A stretch of DNA of 64,000 nt from Subtercola sp. (GCA_025463765.1 JAODBC010000038.1:1-64000); one strand, 5' to 3'. Counted from the first letter of the stretch, positions 38,614 to 47,633 are shown. Translations and numbers: made by a program. Notes: a model not told the origin generated them from the letters alone.

Positions 38614-39711
38614 TCACCGTGTGCGCGACGATCCGAGTCGAGCGAACTCGCTAGCGGCGTCGAGCAATCGCGGTACGCCCTCTTCGAGCGTCGGCCCGAA
38701 CGTGTCGCCGGGGCGCTCTCCGTCGAGCCAGCGGGTGTACATCGCCTCGCAGAAGATCGCCGCCTTCCACAGGGCGAGCGCCTGGTACCACGGCAGATCA
38801 TCCAGACCGACCTTCATCTGGTCTTGGTACAGGCTTGCGAGCTCGTCACGTCGAAGAAAGCCGGGCCCCCGGGTGACCGAGCTGAGCTCCAGCGGCGTCG
38901 ACTCCACTCCCGGCTCGGCGTAGGTAGCGGTCAGATAGCCGAGGTCGGCCAGGGGGTCACCCAGGGTCGCCATCTCCCAGTCGAGAATCGCCGTGACCTC
39001 GGCCGGGGAGTCACGGGCGAACATGAGGTTTCCGGCTCGAAAATCGCCGTGCACGATCGAGGCCCGCTGGCTCACCGGCAGCGTCGACTGCAGCCATTCG
39101 CCCAGGGCGTCGACGGCCGGGAGAGAGCGTCTGGAGGTGACACCCCACAGTGACGAGAAGCGCTGCACCTGACGGGCGAGATACCCGTCTGGTCGACCGA
39201 ACTTCGCCAGATCGCCCGTGTCGACGTCGACACTGTGCAACTCGACCAACGAGTTCACGATCGCAACGCTCGTGGCTCGTCGCTGCTGCAGCGAGTCGAG
39301 TGCCGGCGGAACCGTATCGGTGATGACCTCCCCGTCGAGAAACGACATCACATAGAACGGAACTCCGAGAATCGACTCGTCGTCGCTCAGAGCGAGAATC
39401 TCGGGCACCGGTATTCCCTGCGCCGCGACGAGCCGCTGAATCGTCGCCTCGCGCACCATGTCATGCGTCGAGCGCGGCAGGGGCGGGCGAGGCCCGCGAC
39501 GAAGGATGAACGTGTCGTCGCCCCGGTCGATGCGGTAAGTGATGTTCGATTGACCGTCTCCGATGCGGTGCCAGTCGATCGGGCCGGCGCCGAGTCCGCG
39601 CGAATCCAGAAACTCGGTCACGGCGTCCACGATGAGCAAGGGGGGTGAGGTCAGTTGTGCCGCCTCGACACTCGTCGCTACGACCTCGATGCCATCGGGT
39701 GTCGCCGTCAT
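38614..39711 (-). CDS. Aminoglycoside-phosphotransferase-fold kinase (acyl-CoA metabolism type)
   Basis: 365 residues. The catalytic loop is VHGDFRAGNLMF (HxDxxxxN) and the metal-binding segment is ILDWEMATLGDPLADLGYL. The N-lobe has GQSNITYRID and DTFILRRGPRPP. These are the marks of the APH/ACAD10-type kinases, not of drug resistance. It overlaps the adjacent ACAD10/11-like gene by 4 nt. In levulinate catabolism (LvaA) and in mammalian ACAD10/11, such kinases phosphorylate the hydroxyl of a 4-hydroxyacyl-CoA. That role here is an inference from the gene pair. Confidence 0.88.
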   Translation of the reverse strand: MTATPDGIEVVATSVEAAQLTSPPLLIVDAVTEFLDSRGLGAGPIDWHRIGDGQSNITYRIDRGDDTFILRRGPRPPLPRSTHDMVREATIQRLVAAQGIPVPEILALSDDESILGVPFYVMSFLDGEVITDTVPPALDSLQQRRATSVAIVNSLVELHSVDVDTGDLAKFGRPDGYLARQVQRFSSLWGVTSRRSLPAVDALGEWLQSTLPVSQRASIVHGDFRAGNLMFARDSPAEVTAILDWEMATLGDPLADLGYLTATYAEPGVESTPLELSSVTRGPGFLRRDELASLYQDQMKVGLDDLPWYQALALWKAAIFCEAMYTRWLDGERPGDTFGPTLEEGVPRLLDAASEFARLGSSRTR

Positions 39712-40940
39712 CGTGCAGCCTCGTCGTCGTCGTGAATCGTCGCCAAGTACGGTTCTCCGCCGTCGACCGCAGCCTTTCGTCGAGCGGATGCACGACGCGA
39801 AATGGCCCACTTGTGGGTCTCGTTCGCGCCGTCGTAGATGCGGAACGGGCGCACTTCGTTGAGGTACGAGGCCAGCGGCAGGTCATCCGACACGCCGTCG
39901 CCGCCGCACAGCTGCATGGCGCGGTCGATGACCCGGTAGACAGCCTCAGAGCAGTAGACCTTCGCCACAGACGACATCGCCGACCCGGCCTTCGGATCGG
40001 AGGCAAGCAACTGGGCGGTCTTCGAGATGATCGCGTCGGCCGTCTCGATATCGATCACACTCTGCGCGATCAGCTCTTGGGCGATGCCCAGTTCGTCGAT
40101 GGCCGAGCCGAAGATCTGCCGCCGCGAGGTGCGGTCTAGGGCGATGTCGAGTGCCCGGCGGGCGAGCCCCAGCCAGCGCATGCAATGCGTCAGCCGGGCG
40201 GGGCCGAGTCGAACTTGCGCATAGCGGAACCCCAAGCCCACCTCCCCCAAAACGGCGTCGTCGTCGACACTGCAGTTCTCAAAATGAACGTGTGGATGCC
40301 CCCCGCCAATCGCCCGGTCGATGGTGTGGATGTGCCGACCCAACCGAACACCGGGGTTAGAGGCGTCGACCAAGAACATCGTCGCGCCCGCCTTCGAACC
40401 CGCTTCGGCCGGAGTGCGAGCCATCACGATGAAAAACCCGGCACCATCGGCACCGCTGATGAATCTCTTGTGCCCTGAAATGCTCCACCCGCCGTCGACG
40501 CGCTCGGCGCTCGTCGTCAGCGCGTCGGGGTCGGAACCTGCGCCCGGGTGCGGCTCCGTCATCGCGAACGACGAACGTATCTCACCCGCCGCCAGCGGAG
40601 TCAGAAAGCGAGCCTTCTGGGCATCGGTCGCGATGAGGTTCAGCATGTGCATGTTGCCCTCGTCTGGCGCCATGCAATTCAGAACAGACGCACCGATCGG
40701 CGAATAGCCGGCCTCCTGAAAGATAGGCGACCAGAACTCGATCTCGAGTCCCTGGCCACCGAAGGTCTTCGGAACGTGAGGCGCGAAGACGCCCGCCGCC
40801 TTGGCCTGTGCTTGCAGTTCGTGTTTGCGGGCATCGGTCAAGCGCTCACCCGGTGCGGGCTCTGCCGCAATGACCACGTCACGAATGAAGGTGTGCGTGC
40901 GTGCCCTCAGGGCCTCGACTTCGGCTGGCAATGAGGTCAT
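39708..40940 (-). CDS. ACAD10/11-like acyl-CoA dehydrogenase
   Basis: 410 residues: FAMTEPHPGAGSDPDALTT for FAD contact, ISGHKRFISGADGAGFFIVMARTP, SRRQIFGSAIDELGIAQELIA, and at the catalytic segment RIYDGANETHKWAI with Asp370 where medium-chain ACADs have Glu. That Asp pattern and the coupled APH-fold kinase identify the ACAD10/11 group. Members act on 4-phosphoacyl-CoA to remove the phosphate and give a product that re-enters beta-oxidation. The neighbouring SDR and Liv importer are in the same strand unit. Confidence 0.88.
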   Translation of the reverse strand: MTSLPAEVEALRARTHTFIRDVVIAAEPAPGERLTDARKHELQAQAKAAGVFAPHVPKTFGGQGLEIEFWSPIFQEAGYSPIGASVLNCMAPDEGNMHMLNLIATDAQKARFLTPLAAGEIRSSFAMTEPHPGAGSDPDALTTSAERVDGGWSISGHKRFISGADGAGFFIVMARTPAEAGSKAGATMFLVDASNPGVRLGRHIHTIDRAIGGGHPHVHFENCSVDDDAVLGEVGLGFRYAQVRLGPARLTHCMRWLGLARRALDIALDRTSRRQIFGSAIDELGIAQELIAQSVIDIETADAIISKTAQLLASDPKAGSAMSSVAKVYCSEAVYRVIDRAMQLCGGDGVSDDLPLASYLNEVRPFRIYDGANETHKWAISRRASARRKAAVDGGEPYLATIHDDDEAAR

Positions 40941-40973
40941 GATCGTGTTCCATTCCTTTTAATAAGCGACAAC

Positions 40974-41759
40974 TTACGCCACACCACCGGCGACAAGGAG
41001 TCCGCCATCGAGGTTGATGACCTGGCCGGTGATCCAGCTGGCGTCGTTTGACGCGAGAAAGGCGACCGCCGAGGCGATGTCGGCAGGCTCGCCGAGCCGG
41101 CCGAGCGGGTACTGCGCCGCGACCTCGGCCTCTTTACCCTCGTAGAGCGCCTCGGCGAAGCGCGTCTTCACCACCGCGGGAGCCACCGCATTCACGCGGA
41201 TCTGCGGGCCCAGTTCGACGGCCAGAGTGCGTGTGAGATGGGCGACGGCCGCCTTGCTGATGCCATAGAAGCCGATGCCGGGCGACGGATTCTGCCCGGT
41301 GACCGACGAAACGCTCACGATGCAGCCGGAACGTGCGGCGAACGCCAGACCCGGGTGATGAAAAGCCCCCTGTGCCCAGGCCAGGTTGCCGAGAACGTTG
41401 ACCTCAATGATCTTGCGAGCGGCCGCTAGATCGAGATCTATCAGTGTTCCGTAGACCGGGTTGATGCCCGCGTTGTTCACCAGAATGTCGAGGCCGCCGA
41501 ACTCTGCCGCCACCGTGTCGAGAACGGATGCCCGGTGCTCGGCATCATCGGCCTTGCCTGCGATGGCGATGACGGTGCCGTCGGGGAACTCCGCCGCCAC
41601 GGCCTCCAGCGCCTCGGGCTTTCGAGCGGTGATGCAGACCTGGGCGCCTTCGGCCACCAGGCGTTGAGCGACAGCGAGCCCGATTCCGCGGCTCGCGCCG
41701 GTCACGATGGCGACCTTGCCGTCGAGCCGATGCGTATCGACCTGGGGAATATCACTCAT
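40974..41759 (-). CDS. Short-chain dehydrogenase (FabG-like)
   Basis: A 261-residue classical SDR: TGASRGIGLAVAQRL, NNAGINP, Ser in VSVSSVTGQ, Tyr/Lys in YGISK, and a C-terminal INLDGGLL. It resembles FabG-type 3-oxoacyl reductases or 3-hydroxyacyl-CoA dehydrogenases. It lies 4 nt after LivF and 33 nt before the ACAD10/11-like gene, linking importer and catabolic genes in one transcript. It may oxidise the 3-hydroxyacyl-CoA formed by the kinase/ACAD pair; the direction is not shown. Confidence 0.9.
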   Translation of the reverse strand: MSDIPQVDTHRLDGKVAIVTGASRGIGLAVAQRLVAEGAQVCITARKPEALEAVAAEFPDGTVIAIAGKADDAEHRASVLDTVAAEFGGLDILVNNAGINPVYGTLIDLDLAAARKIIEVNVLGNLAWAQGAFHHPGLAFAARSGCIVSVSSVTGQNPSPGIGFYGISKAAVAHLTRTLAVELGPQIRVNAVAPAVVKTRFAEALYEGKEAEVAAQYPLGRLGEPADIASAVAFLASNDASWITGQVINLDGGLLVAGGVA

Positions 41760-41763
41760 AGAA

Positions 41764-42498
41764 CTACTGCTCCTTCTTATTGATGTCGCTGAATCCCATG
41801 TGCCGCTCGAGCAGCACGTCGAGTTCGGTGCCGGAATCCGCTTGGCCCACGATCTCGCCTCGAATGATGACGTACCCCCGGTCGATCACGCGGTGCAACG
41901 ACCGGATCGAGGGCTCCGCCATCACCACTGCAACGTCTCGTGCCGTGAGCTCGCGAACGACCTCGATGATCTGCGACACGATCAGTGGGGCGAGCCCTGT
42001 CATCGTCTCGTCGAGCAGCAGCACCTTCGGTTCGCCCATCAACGCGCGCGCCACGACGAGCATCTGCTGTTCACCGCCGCTCAGCACCCCGGCCAGCGAC
42101 TTCGACCGTGTTCTCAGAACGGGAAATCGATCGAGCGCATGATCGACAACCGATCGTGACAGCCCGAGCATGTCTGCCATGATCTGCAGGTTCTCTCGCA
42201 CCGTCATGCTGGCGAACAGCTGCCGCCCCTGTGGCACGATCGCTATCTGGCGGGCGCGTTTTCGAGCCGCGAGAGCCGACACGTCTGCGCCGTCGAGGGC
42301 GATGCCTCCGGATGCGCGGATGCTGCCGTAGATCGCGAGCAATAGGCTGCTCTTGCCGGCGCCGTTGGGCCCGGCGATCGCCGTGACTTTTCCCGGCGGC
42401 GCGACGAATGAGACGGCGCTCAGAGCCTGAGCCTTGCCGTACTGCACGCTCAGCTCGCTGACTCCGAGCCCGGCGCCGACCAGCTCTGTCGCGGTCAC
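41764..42498 (-). CDS. livF: Branched-chain-amino-acid-type ABC importer ATPase (LivF-like)
   Basis: A 244-residue ABC ATPase: Walker A GPNGAGKSSLL, signature LSGGEQQMLVVARAL, Walker B VLLLDETMTGL, and Q-loop IVPQGRQLF. The short form without the C-terminal BCA_ABC_TP tail is LivF. GTG 42498 overlaps the LivG stop. Five adjacent genes encode a whole HAAT-type importer. In a catabolic island such systems often carry organic acids or aromatic and isoprenoid acids instead of leucine, so the gene name gives the family, not the substrate. Confidence 0.92.
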   Translation of the reverse strand: MTATELVGAGLGVSELSVQYGKAQALSAVSFVAPPGKVTAIAGPNGAGKSSLLLAIYGSIRASGGIALDGADVSALAARKRARQIAIVPQGRQLFASMTVRENLQIMADMLGLSRSVVDHALDRFPVLRTRSKSLAGVLSGGEQQMLVVARALMGEPKVLLLDETMTGLAPLIVSQIIEVVRELTARDVAVVMAEPSIRSLHRVIDRGYVIIRGEIVGQADSGTELDVLLERHMGFSDINKKEQ

Positions 42499-43262
42499 GA
42501 CTGCTCCTCACCGAAGTAGACGAGCCTCATCTGCGGGCTGGCGAGGCACTCGAGCGGGTCACCATCGAACACGACTCGGCCCTGCTGCATCAGCATTATC
42601 CTGTCTACGATTTCGCTCACCAAGTCGACGTTGTGATCGATGAGGATGACCGCATGTCCTCTGTTCTTTACGATTCGGATCGCCTCGGCGATTCCGGCGA
42701 TTCCGGCCGAATCTGCGCCGGCGAACGGTTCATCCAGTATGAGAACGAGCGGTTTCTGGCCGAGCGCACGCACTACCTCGACGAGACGCTGTTCGCCCAG
42801 CGACAGGTCTTTCACCGGCCGATCCAGCCCCTCGAGGCCGATCTCTGCGGCGAGCGCTTCGACCTCGCCGTGGCCCGCCGAATTGCTGCCGTGCAGCGCG
42901 CCGACGAAAAAGCCTCTGATCATACTGCCGACGCTCGCGTGGCTGATGCCCGAGATTCCGACGATGAGGTTCTCGCGAACCGTGAGCGAGCTGGCGAGCA
43001 GTGGATGCTGGTAGGTGCGCGCCAAGCCGGCGCGAGCGCGCTTCGACGGGGGCCCTGTGAGGGCGGCGCCGTTCAAGTGCATCGAACCGCCGTTGGCGAC
43101 CTGAGTGCCGTAGATCAGATCGACCAGGGTCGTCTTGCCTGCTCCGTTCGGGCCGACGAGCCCCAAGACCTCTCCCGCCGCCAGAGTCAGATCGACGTCT
43201 GTGACGGCTCTCATCCCGCCATACTGCTTCGTGAGGCCGCGGCCGACGAGTAGCTCGGTCAT
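42495..43262 (-). CDS. livG: Branched-chain-amino-acid-type ABC importer ATPase (LivG-like)
   Basis: A 255-residue ABC ATPase: Walker A GPNGAGKTTLV, Q-loop RTYQHPLL, signature LSLGEQRLVEVVRAL with a Leu in place of a Gly, Walker B LILDEPFAGAD, and IDHNVDLV. The C-terminal LASPQMRLVYFGEE is the LivG-specific tail. ATG 43262 overlaps the LivM stop by 4 nt. It pairs with LivF to power the LivHM channel. Transport substrate unknown. Confidence 0.92.
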   Translation of the reverse strand: MTELLVGRGLTKQYGGMRAVTDVDLTLAAGEVLGLVGPNGAGKTTLVDLIYGTQVANGGSMHLNGAALTGPPSKRARAGLARTYQHPLLASSLTVRENLIVGISGISHASVGSMIRGFFVGALHGSNSAGHGEVEALAAEIGLEGLDRPVKDLSLGEQRLVEVVRALGQKPLVLILDEPFAGADSAGIAGIAEAIRIVKNRGHAVILIDHNVDLVSEIVDRIMLMQQGRVVFDGDPLECLASPQMRLVYFGEEQS

Positions 43263-44233
43263 GGTGTTCTCCTCGAAAGCGCCCGCGCACGGCCGAACAG
43301 CGCACGGAGGTTGGCGATGTAGCCCAATACGCCCTGCGGCGCGAGCACCAGAATGGCCAGCACGGCGATCGACAGAACGAACATGCCGTTACCGCTGAAG
43401 ATCGACGAATTGACGGTGAGCTCGACGACTATCGCGGCACCGACCACCGCCCCCCACGGGGTTGCGAGCCCGCCGATGAGCGGCATGAACAACACGAGGA
43501 AGACGATCTGAACGGTGAAGGTCTCTGGTGTGATTCCGCGCACCGACGTCGCGAACGTCGCGCCACCCAGCGATGCGATCGCGGCCCCGATCGCCAGAAT
43601 CACGATGGTGATGCGCGGAACTCTGGTACCCGATCCTTCGACGGCGACGGGCGTTTCGCCCAGTGCCCGAACGAGAATGCCGAAGTCGCTGCGCCGCACC
43701 CGATCGATCGCGAAGGCGATCACGAGTACGACGATGACCCCGCCGATCGTGAGCACGAGAGCAGACGGCTGCCAACCGAAGATCGACAGCGGCGGTACTC
43801 CGCCGATGCCGTTCGGGCCGCCCAGGGTGTCAGAGCTGATGAGCCACGTCTGAAACGCCGTAGCGAAGAGCAGAGTGACCGCAGCCAGGTGGTCAGAACT
43901 CAGGCGCGACGTAACGAGACCGAGAACGATGGCCAAGAGGGCGGCGATGATCGGCCCGACGATCCAGCCGACCCACCCAGGCAATCCGAGGCTCGCGGCG
44001 ACGTAGGCCGTTCCATACGCGCCGATGGCGGCGTAGGCGCCATACGCGAGAGAAAGGGATCCGCCCCAGGCAAGCGGCATGTACATGCCGAGCGCGATCA
44101 GCGAATAACTGACCCCCAAGGTGATTACTCCGAGCCGATAGTCGGAGTTGCCGCCCCAGATGAACAGCGCCAGCGCGAGAACGGTCGCGACACCGAGCGA
44201 ACCCCAGCCCTGAGAACGTCTGACGCGTGTCAT
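43259..44233 (-). CDS. livM: ABC importer permease (LivM-like)
   Basis: 324 residues, largely hydrophobic, with about 9-10 membrane segments. GVITLGVSYSLIALGMYMPLAWGGSLSLAYGAYAAIGAY near the N-terminus and GGLATPWGAVVGAAIVV near the C-terminus are the LivM patterns. ATG 44233 overlaps the LivH stop by 4 nt. Its in-frame upstream extension lies within livH. It forms the membrane channel with LivH. Confidence 0.92.
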   Translation of the reverse strand: MTRVRRSQGWGSLGVATVLALALFIWGGNSDYRLGVITLGVSYSLIALGMYMPLAWGGSLSLAYGAYAAIGAYGTAYVAASLGLPGWVGWIVGPIIAALLAIVLGLVTSRLSSDHLAAVTLLFATAFQTWLISSDTLGGPNGIGGVPPLSIFGWQPSALVLTIGGVIVVLVIAFAIDRVRRSDFGILVRALGETPVAVEGSGTRVPRITIVILAIGAAIASLGGATFATSVRGITPETFTVQIVFLVLFMPLIGGLATPWGAVVGAAIVVELTVNSSIFSGNGMFVLSIAVLAILVLAPQGVLGYIANLRALFGRARALSRRTP

Positions 44234-45105
44234 ATTCTCACCTGCCTGGTGATCAAACCGCGCGGTCTGAACGCGAAGAAGATGAGGGCGATCGCCAAGA
44301 TCGCGTAGTCGGAGAACTGGCCCGACAGATAAAACGGGACGAACACCTGCAGCAGGGCGAGAATCAAGCCACCCAGAAGCGGCGCCCACCAGGAACCCGA
44401 GCCGCCGATGACGAGGGCGAGAAAGCCCAGCAGCGCCCAGCCGAGGCCGCGATCCCACGAGACCCCGCCCTTTGCCGCATACGAGATTCCGGCGAAGGCG
44501 GCGATGACGCCGGCGATCACGAACGCCGTGATGCGCACACGAGAGGTGGGCAGGCCGAGCAGCTGCGCGGCGGGTCGGTTGTCACCGACAGCCCTGAGCA
44601 TCCGCCCGGTTCCCGTCACACGCACCCACACCGAGACGCCGACGAACGACACGAGAGCGAGGGCCATGGTGACGATCATCGGGCCCGAAACGTAGGCTCC
44701 CGCGATCTGCAGGGGATCGATCACCAGCAGCTGCTGGCCGGCGAGCTGTTTGCGGCCGAACAACAGCCCCGCCACCTGGGTGATGGCGAAAAGCATCGCG
44801 ATCACCGCCACCAGGGCCGGCAGCCTGGCACCGCCCGACCGCCGCTGGATCGGCCTGACCACCCCGACCTCCGTAAAAGCGGCGAGCAGACCGGCGAGAA
44901 CGAGGGCCGCGATGACGGCCAGCCAGACCGGCAGGTGCATCGACTTGGCGAATGACGCGGCCGCGAGGCCGCCGATCATCGCATACGCGCCGATCGCGAA
45001 GTTGAAGAAGCCGGCACCCTCGAGAATGAGCATGTAGGCGAGACCGAGCAGGCCGAAGAAGCAGGCCTGCTCGACAACAGAGAACCAAAGCTGAACGTGA
45101 TCCAC
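44230..45105 (-). CDS. livH: ABC importer permease (LivH-like)
   Basis: A 291-residue membrane protein: GLLGLAYMLILEGAGFFNFAIGAYAMIGG at the N-terminus, VGDNRPAAQLLGLPTSRVRITAFVIAGVIAAFAG in the cytoplasmic loop and FAFRPRGLI near the end, the LivH pattern. The start is a GTG with no clear RBS 22 nt after the LivK stop, so the start is less certain than for its neighbours. It forms the channel with LivM. Confidence 0.9.
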   Translation of the reverse strand: MDHVQLWFSVVEQACFFGLLGLAYMLILEGAGFFNFAIGAYAMIGGLAAASFAKSMHLPVWLAVIAALVLAGLLAAFTEVGVVRPIQRRSGGARLPALVAVIAMLFAITQVAGLLFGRKQLAGQQLLVIDPLQIAGAYVSGPMIVTMALALVSFVGVSVWVRVTGTGRMLRAVGDNRPAAQLLGLPTSRVRITAFVIAGVIAAFAGISYAAKGGVSWDRGLGWALLGFLALVIGGSGSWWAPLLGGLILALLQVFVPFYLSGQFSDYAILAIALIFFAFRPRGLITRQVRI

Positions 45106-45126
45106 GAGTGGTGGTCGATCCGTTCG

Positions 45127-46347
45127 TCAGCAGGCCGGCTGGAAGGTGGACCATTTTCCAGCGGGCGTATTGTCAGCGCCGAACGTGAACAGAGCCAGAC
45201 CGCAGAGGCTGTCTGCGCCGACGTGCTTGGTCGGCGTGAACGACATTCGGAATCCCTCCTGGCCGACATGCGGCTGGTAGCCGGTCGTGGCATCCATCGC
45301 GGCTTTGATGGCGGCTGGATCATCGGTGCCGCCCGCCGTCTTGATCGCGTCGAGCAGAATCATCAGCCCGTCATACCCTTGTGCGGCGAAATAGCTCATG
45401 TTGAAATCCGAGCCGAGCGCTGCAGTGAGTTTCGACTGCAGGTCGACCGTTCGCGGGTTGGTCAGGTCGAGCTGCTGCATGAAGACCAGATTGTTCAGCG
45501 AACCCGGCGTGGCAAGTGCCCACGCGTCACTCTGGCTGCCGAACGAGCCCTGGCTGAACCGCGGCACATCGGGCATCGCCTGGTACAGCGCCGAGTGCGC
45601 GAGCGCCTCGAACTGACCGCCGACGCTCTGCACGAAGATCGCATCGGGATTGGAGTCTTTGATGCGAGTCGCCTGCGCGACGAGGTCGGTCGAGGCCACC
45701 GGCGCGACTTCGTCATCGACGATCGTCACGCACTTGCCGAAGGCGTCTTTGAGAGGCCCGGCCAGCGACTTGATCGCGGGCGAATCGTCTTGAAGGTACG
45801 CGATCTTTTTGATTCCGGCCTTCTCGAAGGCCCCGCAGAAGACGCTGCCGTAATCGGTGACCGGGTTGACCAGCGTGTAGACGTAATCGCCATCGGGCTG
45901 ATCGGTGAGCGTCGGCAGCACGGCCACCGGAGCTATGGTGACGACCTTCGCCTGCTCGATGATCGGCTTTACTTGCGCCACGACCGAAGCTGTCGAAAGC
46001 CCGAGGATGCCCACGGCGCCCTGCTCGATCAGCGACTGGTAGACGGCAGGCCCCTTGGCCGGATCGCTCTCGGTGCTCTCTTCGATGAGTTTCACCGGTC
46101 GGCCGAGGATCCCGCCGTTGGCGTTGACCTCGTCGACGCCCGCGACGACGGCCGCGCCGGCGAGGGGATTGTACGAGCTGCCCGGGCCGGTCTTGTCGAG
46201 ATCCATTCCGATCAGAATCGGGGCTCCTGTCGGGGCGGCTGCCGTCGAGGTCGGCAGAACGCGTCCGCCCCCACCGTCGTCGGCGCATCCGCTCAGGGCG
46301 AGAGCGAGGGCCACCGCAGTGGCCGCGAAGATTGCTGGTTTTTTCAT
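45127..46347 (-). CDS. livK: ABC importer substrate-binding lipoprotein (LivK-like)
   Basis: A 406-residue lipoprotein with signal peptide MKKPAIFAATAVALALALSG and lipid-anchor Cys21 (lipobox LSGC). The body is a type I periplasmic-binding fold (ILIGMDLDKTGPGSSYNPLAGAAVVAGVDEVNANGGILGRPVKL ... DSKSL). GAGGAG lies 7 nt before ATG 46347. It is anchored on the outer face of the membrane and delivers ligand to LivHM. The gene follows the luciferase-like gene by 56 nt and is followed by livHMGF. Ligand unknown; a pathway acid is more likely than leucine in this setting. Confidence 0.92.
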   Translation of the reverse strand: MKKPAIFAATAVALALALSGCADDGGGGRVLPTSTAAAPTGAPILIGMDLDKTGPGSSYNPLAGAAVVAGVDEVNANGGILGRPVKLIEESTESDPAKGPAVYQSLIEQGAVGILGLSTASVVAQVKPIIEQAKVVTIAPVAVLPTLTDQPDGDYVYTLVNPVTDYGSVFCGAFEKAGIKKIAYLQDDSPAIKSLAGPLKDAFGKCVTIVDDEVAPVASTDLVAQATRIKDSNPDAIFVQSVGGQFEALAHSALYQAMPDVPRFSQGSFGSQSDAWALATPGSLNNLVFMQQLDLTNPRTVDLQSKLTAALGSDFNMSYFAAQGYDGLMILLDAIKTAGGTDDPAAIKAAMDATTGYQPHVGQEGFRMSFTPTKHVGADSLCGLALFTFGADNTPAGKWSTFQPAC

Positions 46348-46403
46348 GGATTGACTCCTCATTGAGCGTGCTGTGTGCTGCTGTGGTGGCCGTGCAGTGA
46401 GTG

Positions 46404-47474
46404 TCAGGCCGGGTCGACGATGTTCGGCGTGACCTCTTGTGCGAACCGGGTCAACGACTCACGCCACGGTGCCGGGTCGGCGGTGTAGTCGTAGTCGGTG
46501 ATGAGAAGTGTGCCGATACCGCCGACGTTGTCGACGAAGCTCTGCACCTTCTCGGTGACTGTCTCGGGGCTGCCGACGAGCCACACGTTGTCGACCAGAT
46601 AGTCGAGGTCGACATCTGCTGCATCGACGTCGAGACCCTTGACGATCCATTCGATGAGCCCTGCAGCCTGATAGATGGGCAGAATCCGCTCGGCCCAGAC
46701 CTTGGCGAGCGTTCCGTTGAGAGCCTGCTCGCGAGCCTCTTTGTCGGTGTCGGCGATGTAAAGCTCACGGCACACCCGTACCTTGCTGCGCTCGGCGGTT
46801 CGACCGGCTTCGCGCGCCGAGACGTCGTACGTCTCCCAGTGATTCTTCAGCAGCTCGTCACCCGCATAAAAAGAGATGGGCGAGTAGCCTCGTGCGCCGG
46901 CCAGCTTCACGGACTTCGAATTCGGGCTGAGGCTCGTCATGGCGATGTCGATGTGCCCACCCCACGGCCGTACATCTCTGAGCGACCCGGCCGGTTCGTC
47001 TTCGGGAAACCCGGCGCGAAAGTATTTGCCCTCGAAGTGAAACGGCTTCGCCTCCCAGATGCGCTCCATGATTCCGATCGCCTCTTCTTGCATCGCGGCG
47101 TTCTCAGAGAGGTCGGTGTGACCATGCAGGGCGCCATCGTTCGGAAAGGCGCCCGGGCCGATGCCGAGCATGTACCGGCCTTGCAGCACGTTGCTCAGGA
47201 AGGCCGTCTGAATGGCCAGCGTTGCGGGGTTGTGGTACGGCAGCAGATGGGCGCCGGGGGCGAGCATGATCTGCGTGGTCTCACGTGCGGCAGCAGCGAT
47301 GACCAGCTCGGGACTCGGAATCTCTTCGAGCGTCACCGTAGAGTGTTCTGCGATCCAATACTCGTTGATGCCAGCACGGTCTGCGAAAATGGCCTGGTCA
47401 ACGGCCCAATCGAAGCTGCGCCGTGGCGTGTTCGGGGCCAGCATGTAGGGCGATTGAAAGATTCCAGACTTCAT
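46404..47474 (-). CDS. Luciferase-like monooxygenase (LLM)
   Basis: 356 residues: FDWAVDQAIFADRAGINEYWIAEHSTV, QIMLAPGAHLLPYHNPATLAIQTAFLSNVLQGRYMLGIGPGAFPND, and a C-terminal VWLVGSPETVTEKVQSF, typical of flavin-dependent bacterial luciferase-like enzymes such as LimB-type and alkanal monooxygenases. The segment GHIDIAMTSLSPNSKSVKLA supports this. ATG 47474 follows AAAGGAGCC. It diverges from another LLM gene and is the first gene of the livK operon. LimB-like enzymes act on limonene in Rhodococcus, which fits an isoprenoid theme but is not proof. Confidence 0.9.
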   Translation of the reverse strand: MKSGIFQSPYMLAPNTPRRSFDWAVDQAIFADRAGINEYWIAEHSTVTLEEIPSPELVIAAAARETTQIMLAPGAHLLPYHNPATLAIQTAFLSNVLQGRYMLGIGPGAFPNDGALHGHTDLSENAAMQEEAIGIMERIWEAKPFHFEGKYFRAGFPEDEPAGSLRDVRPWGGHIDIAMTSLSPNSKSVKLAGARGYSPISFYAGDELLKNHWETYDVSAREAGRTAERSKVRVCRELYIADTDKEAREQALNGTLAKVWAERILPIYQAAGLIEWIVKGLDVDAADVDLDYLVDNVWLVGSPETVTEKVQSFVDNVGGIGTLLITDYDYTADPAPWRESLTRFAQEVTPNIVDPA

Positions 47475-47540
47475 TGTGGCTCCTTTGCCAGGTGAATGCG
47501 CCGTGTTTCGGAAGGATCCGCCGATCGATTTGGCGCAAAT

Positions 47541-47564
47541 AGTCAACCAACTGATCGTTTGGAT
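47541..47564 (-). promoter_or_regulatory. Weak operator-like site AACTGATCGTTTGGAT next to TTGACT
   Basis: At 47549-47564 the right half (CGTTTGG) fits the 16-nt site but the left half is degenerate. On the minus strand TTGACT (47541-47546) follows at once and may be the -35 for the LLM/livK operon. Confidence 0.35.
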
Positions 47565-47613
47565 AGGATCCTACGACACTACAGGCTCAGCCCTCAAGAC
47601 ATGTGCGCTAATC

Positions 47614-47633
47614 AACCATCCAATTGGTTGACA
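47614..47633 (+). promoter_or_regulatory. Operator-like site AACCATCCAATTGGTT overlapping TTGACA
   Basis: The 16-nt site at 47614-47629 runs into TTGACA (47628-47633), a perfect plus-strand -35 for the LLM/crotonase operon. A protein bound here would cover the -35. Confidence 0.5.

Noticed and set aside
38614-39711. Aminoglycoside-resistance phosphotransferase.
   Set aside because: It has the APH fold, but its 4-nt overlap with an ACAD10/11-like gene and the surrounding acyl-CoA genes point to acyl-CoA metabolism.
41764-46347. A leucine/isoleucine/valine importer by function.
   Set aside because: The family is right, but operon linkage to a kinase/ACAD pair, SDR and LLM argues for a pathway substrate; the liv names are used for family only.
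45097-46365. A long plus-strand frame opposite the Liv-type binding protein.
   Set aside because: The minus strand has a lipoprotein signal and binding-protein fold. The plus frame is Arg/Asp/His-rich shadow sequence.
47549-47564. A strong copy of the 16-nt operator.
   Set aside because: Only the right half fits. It is kept as a weak site because of its position, not as firm evidence.
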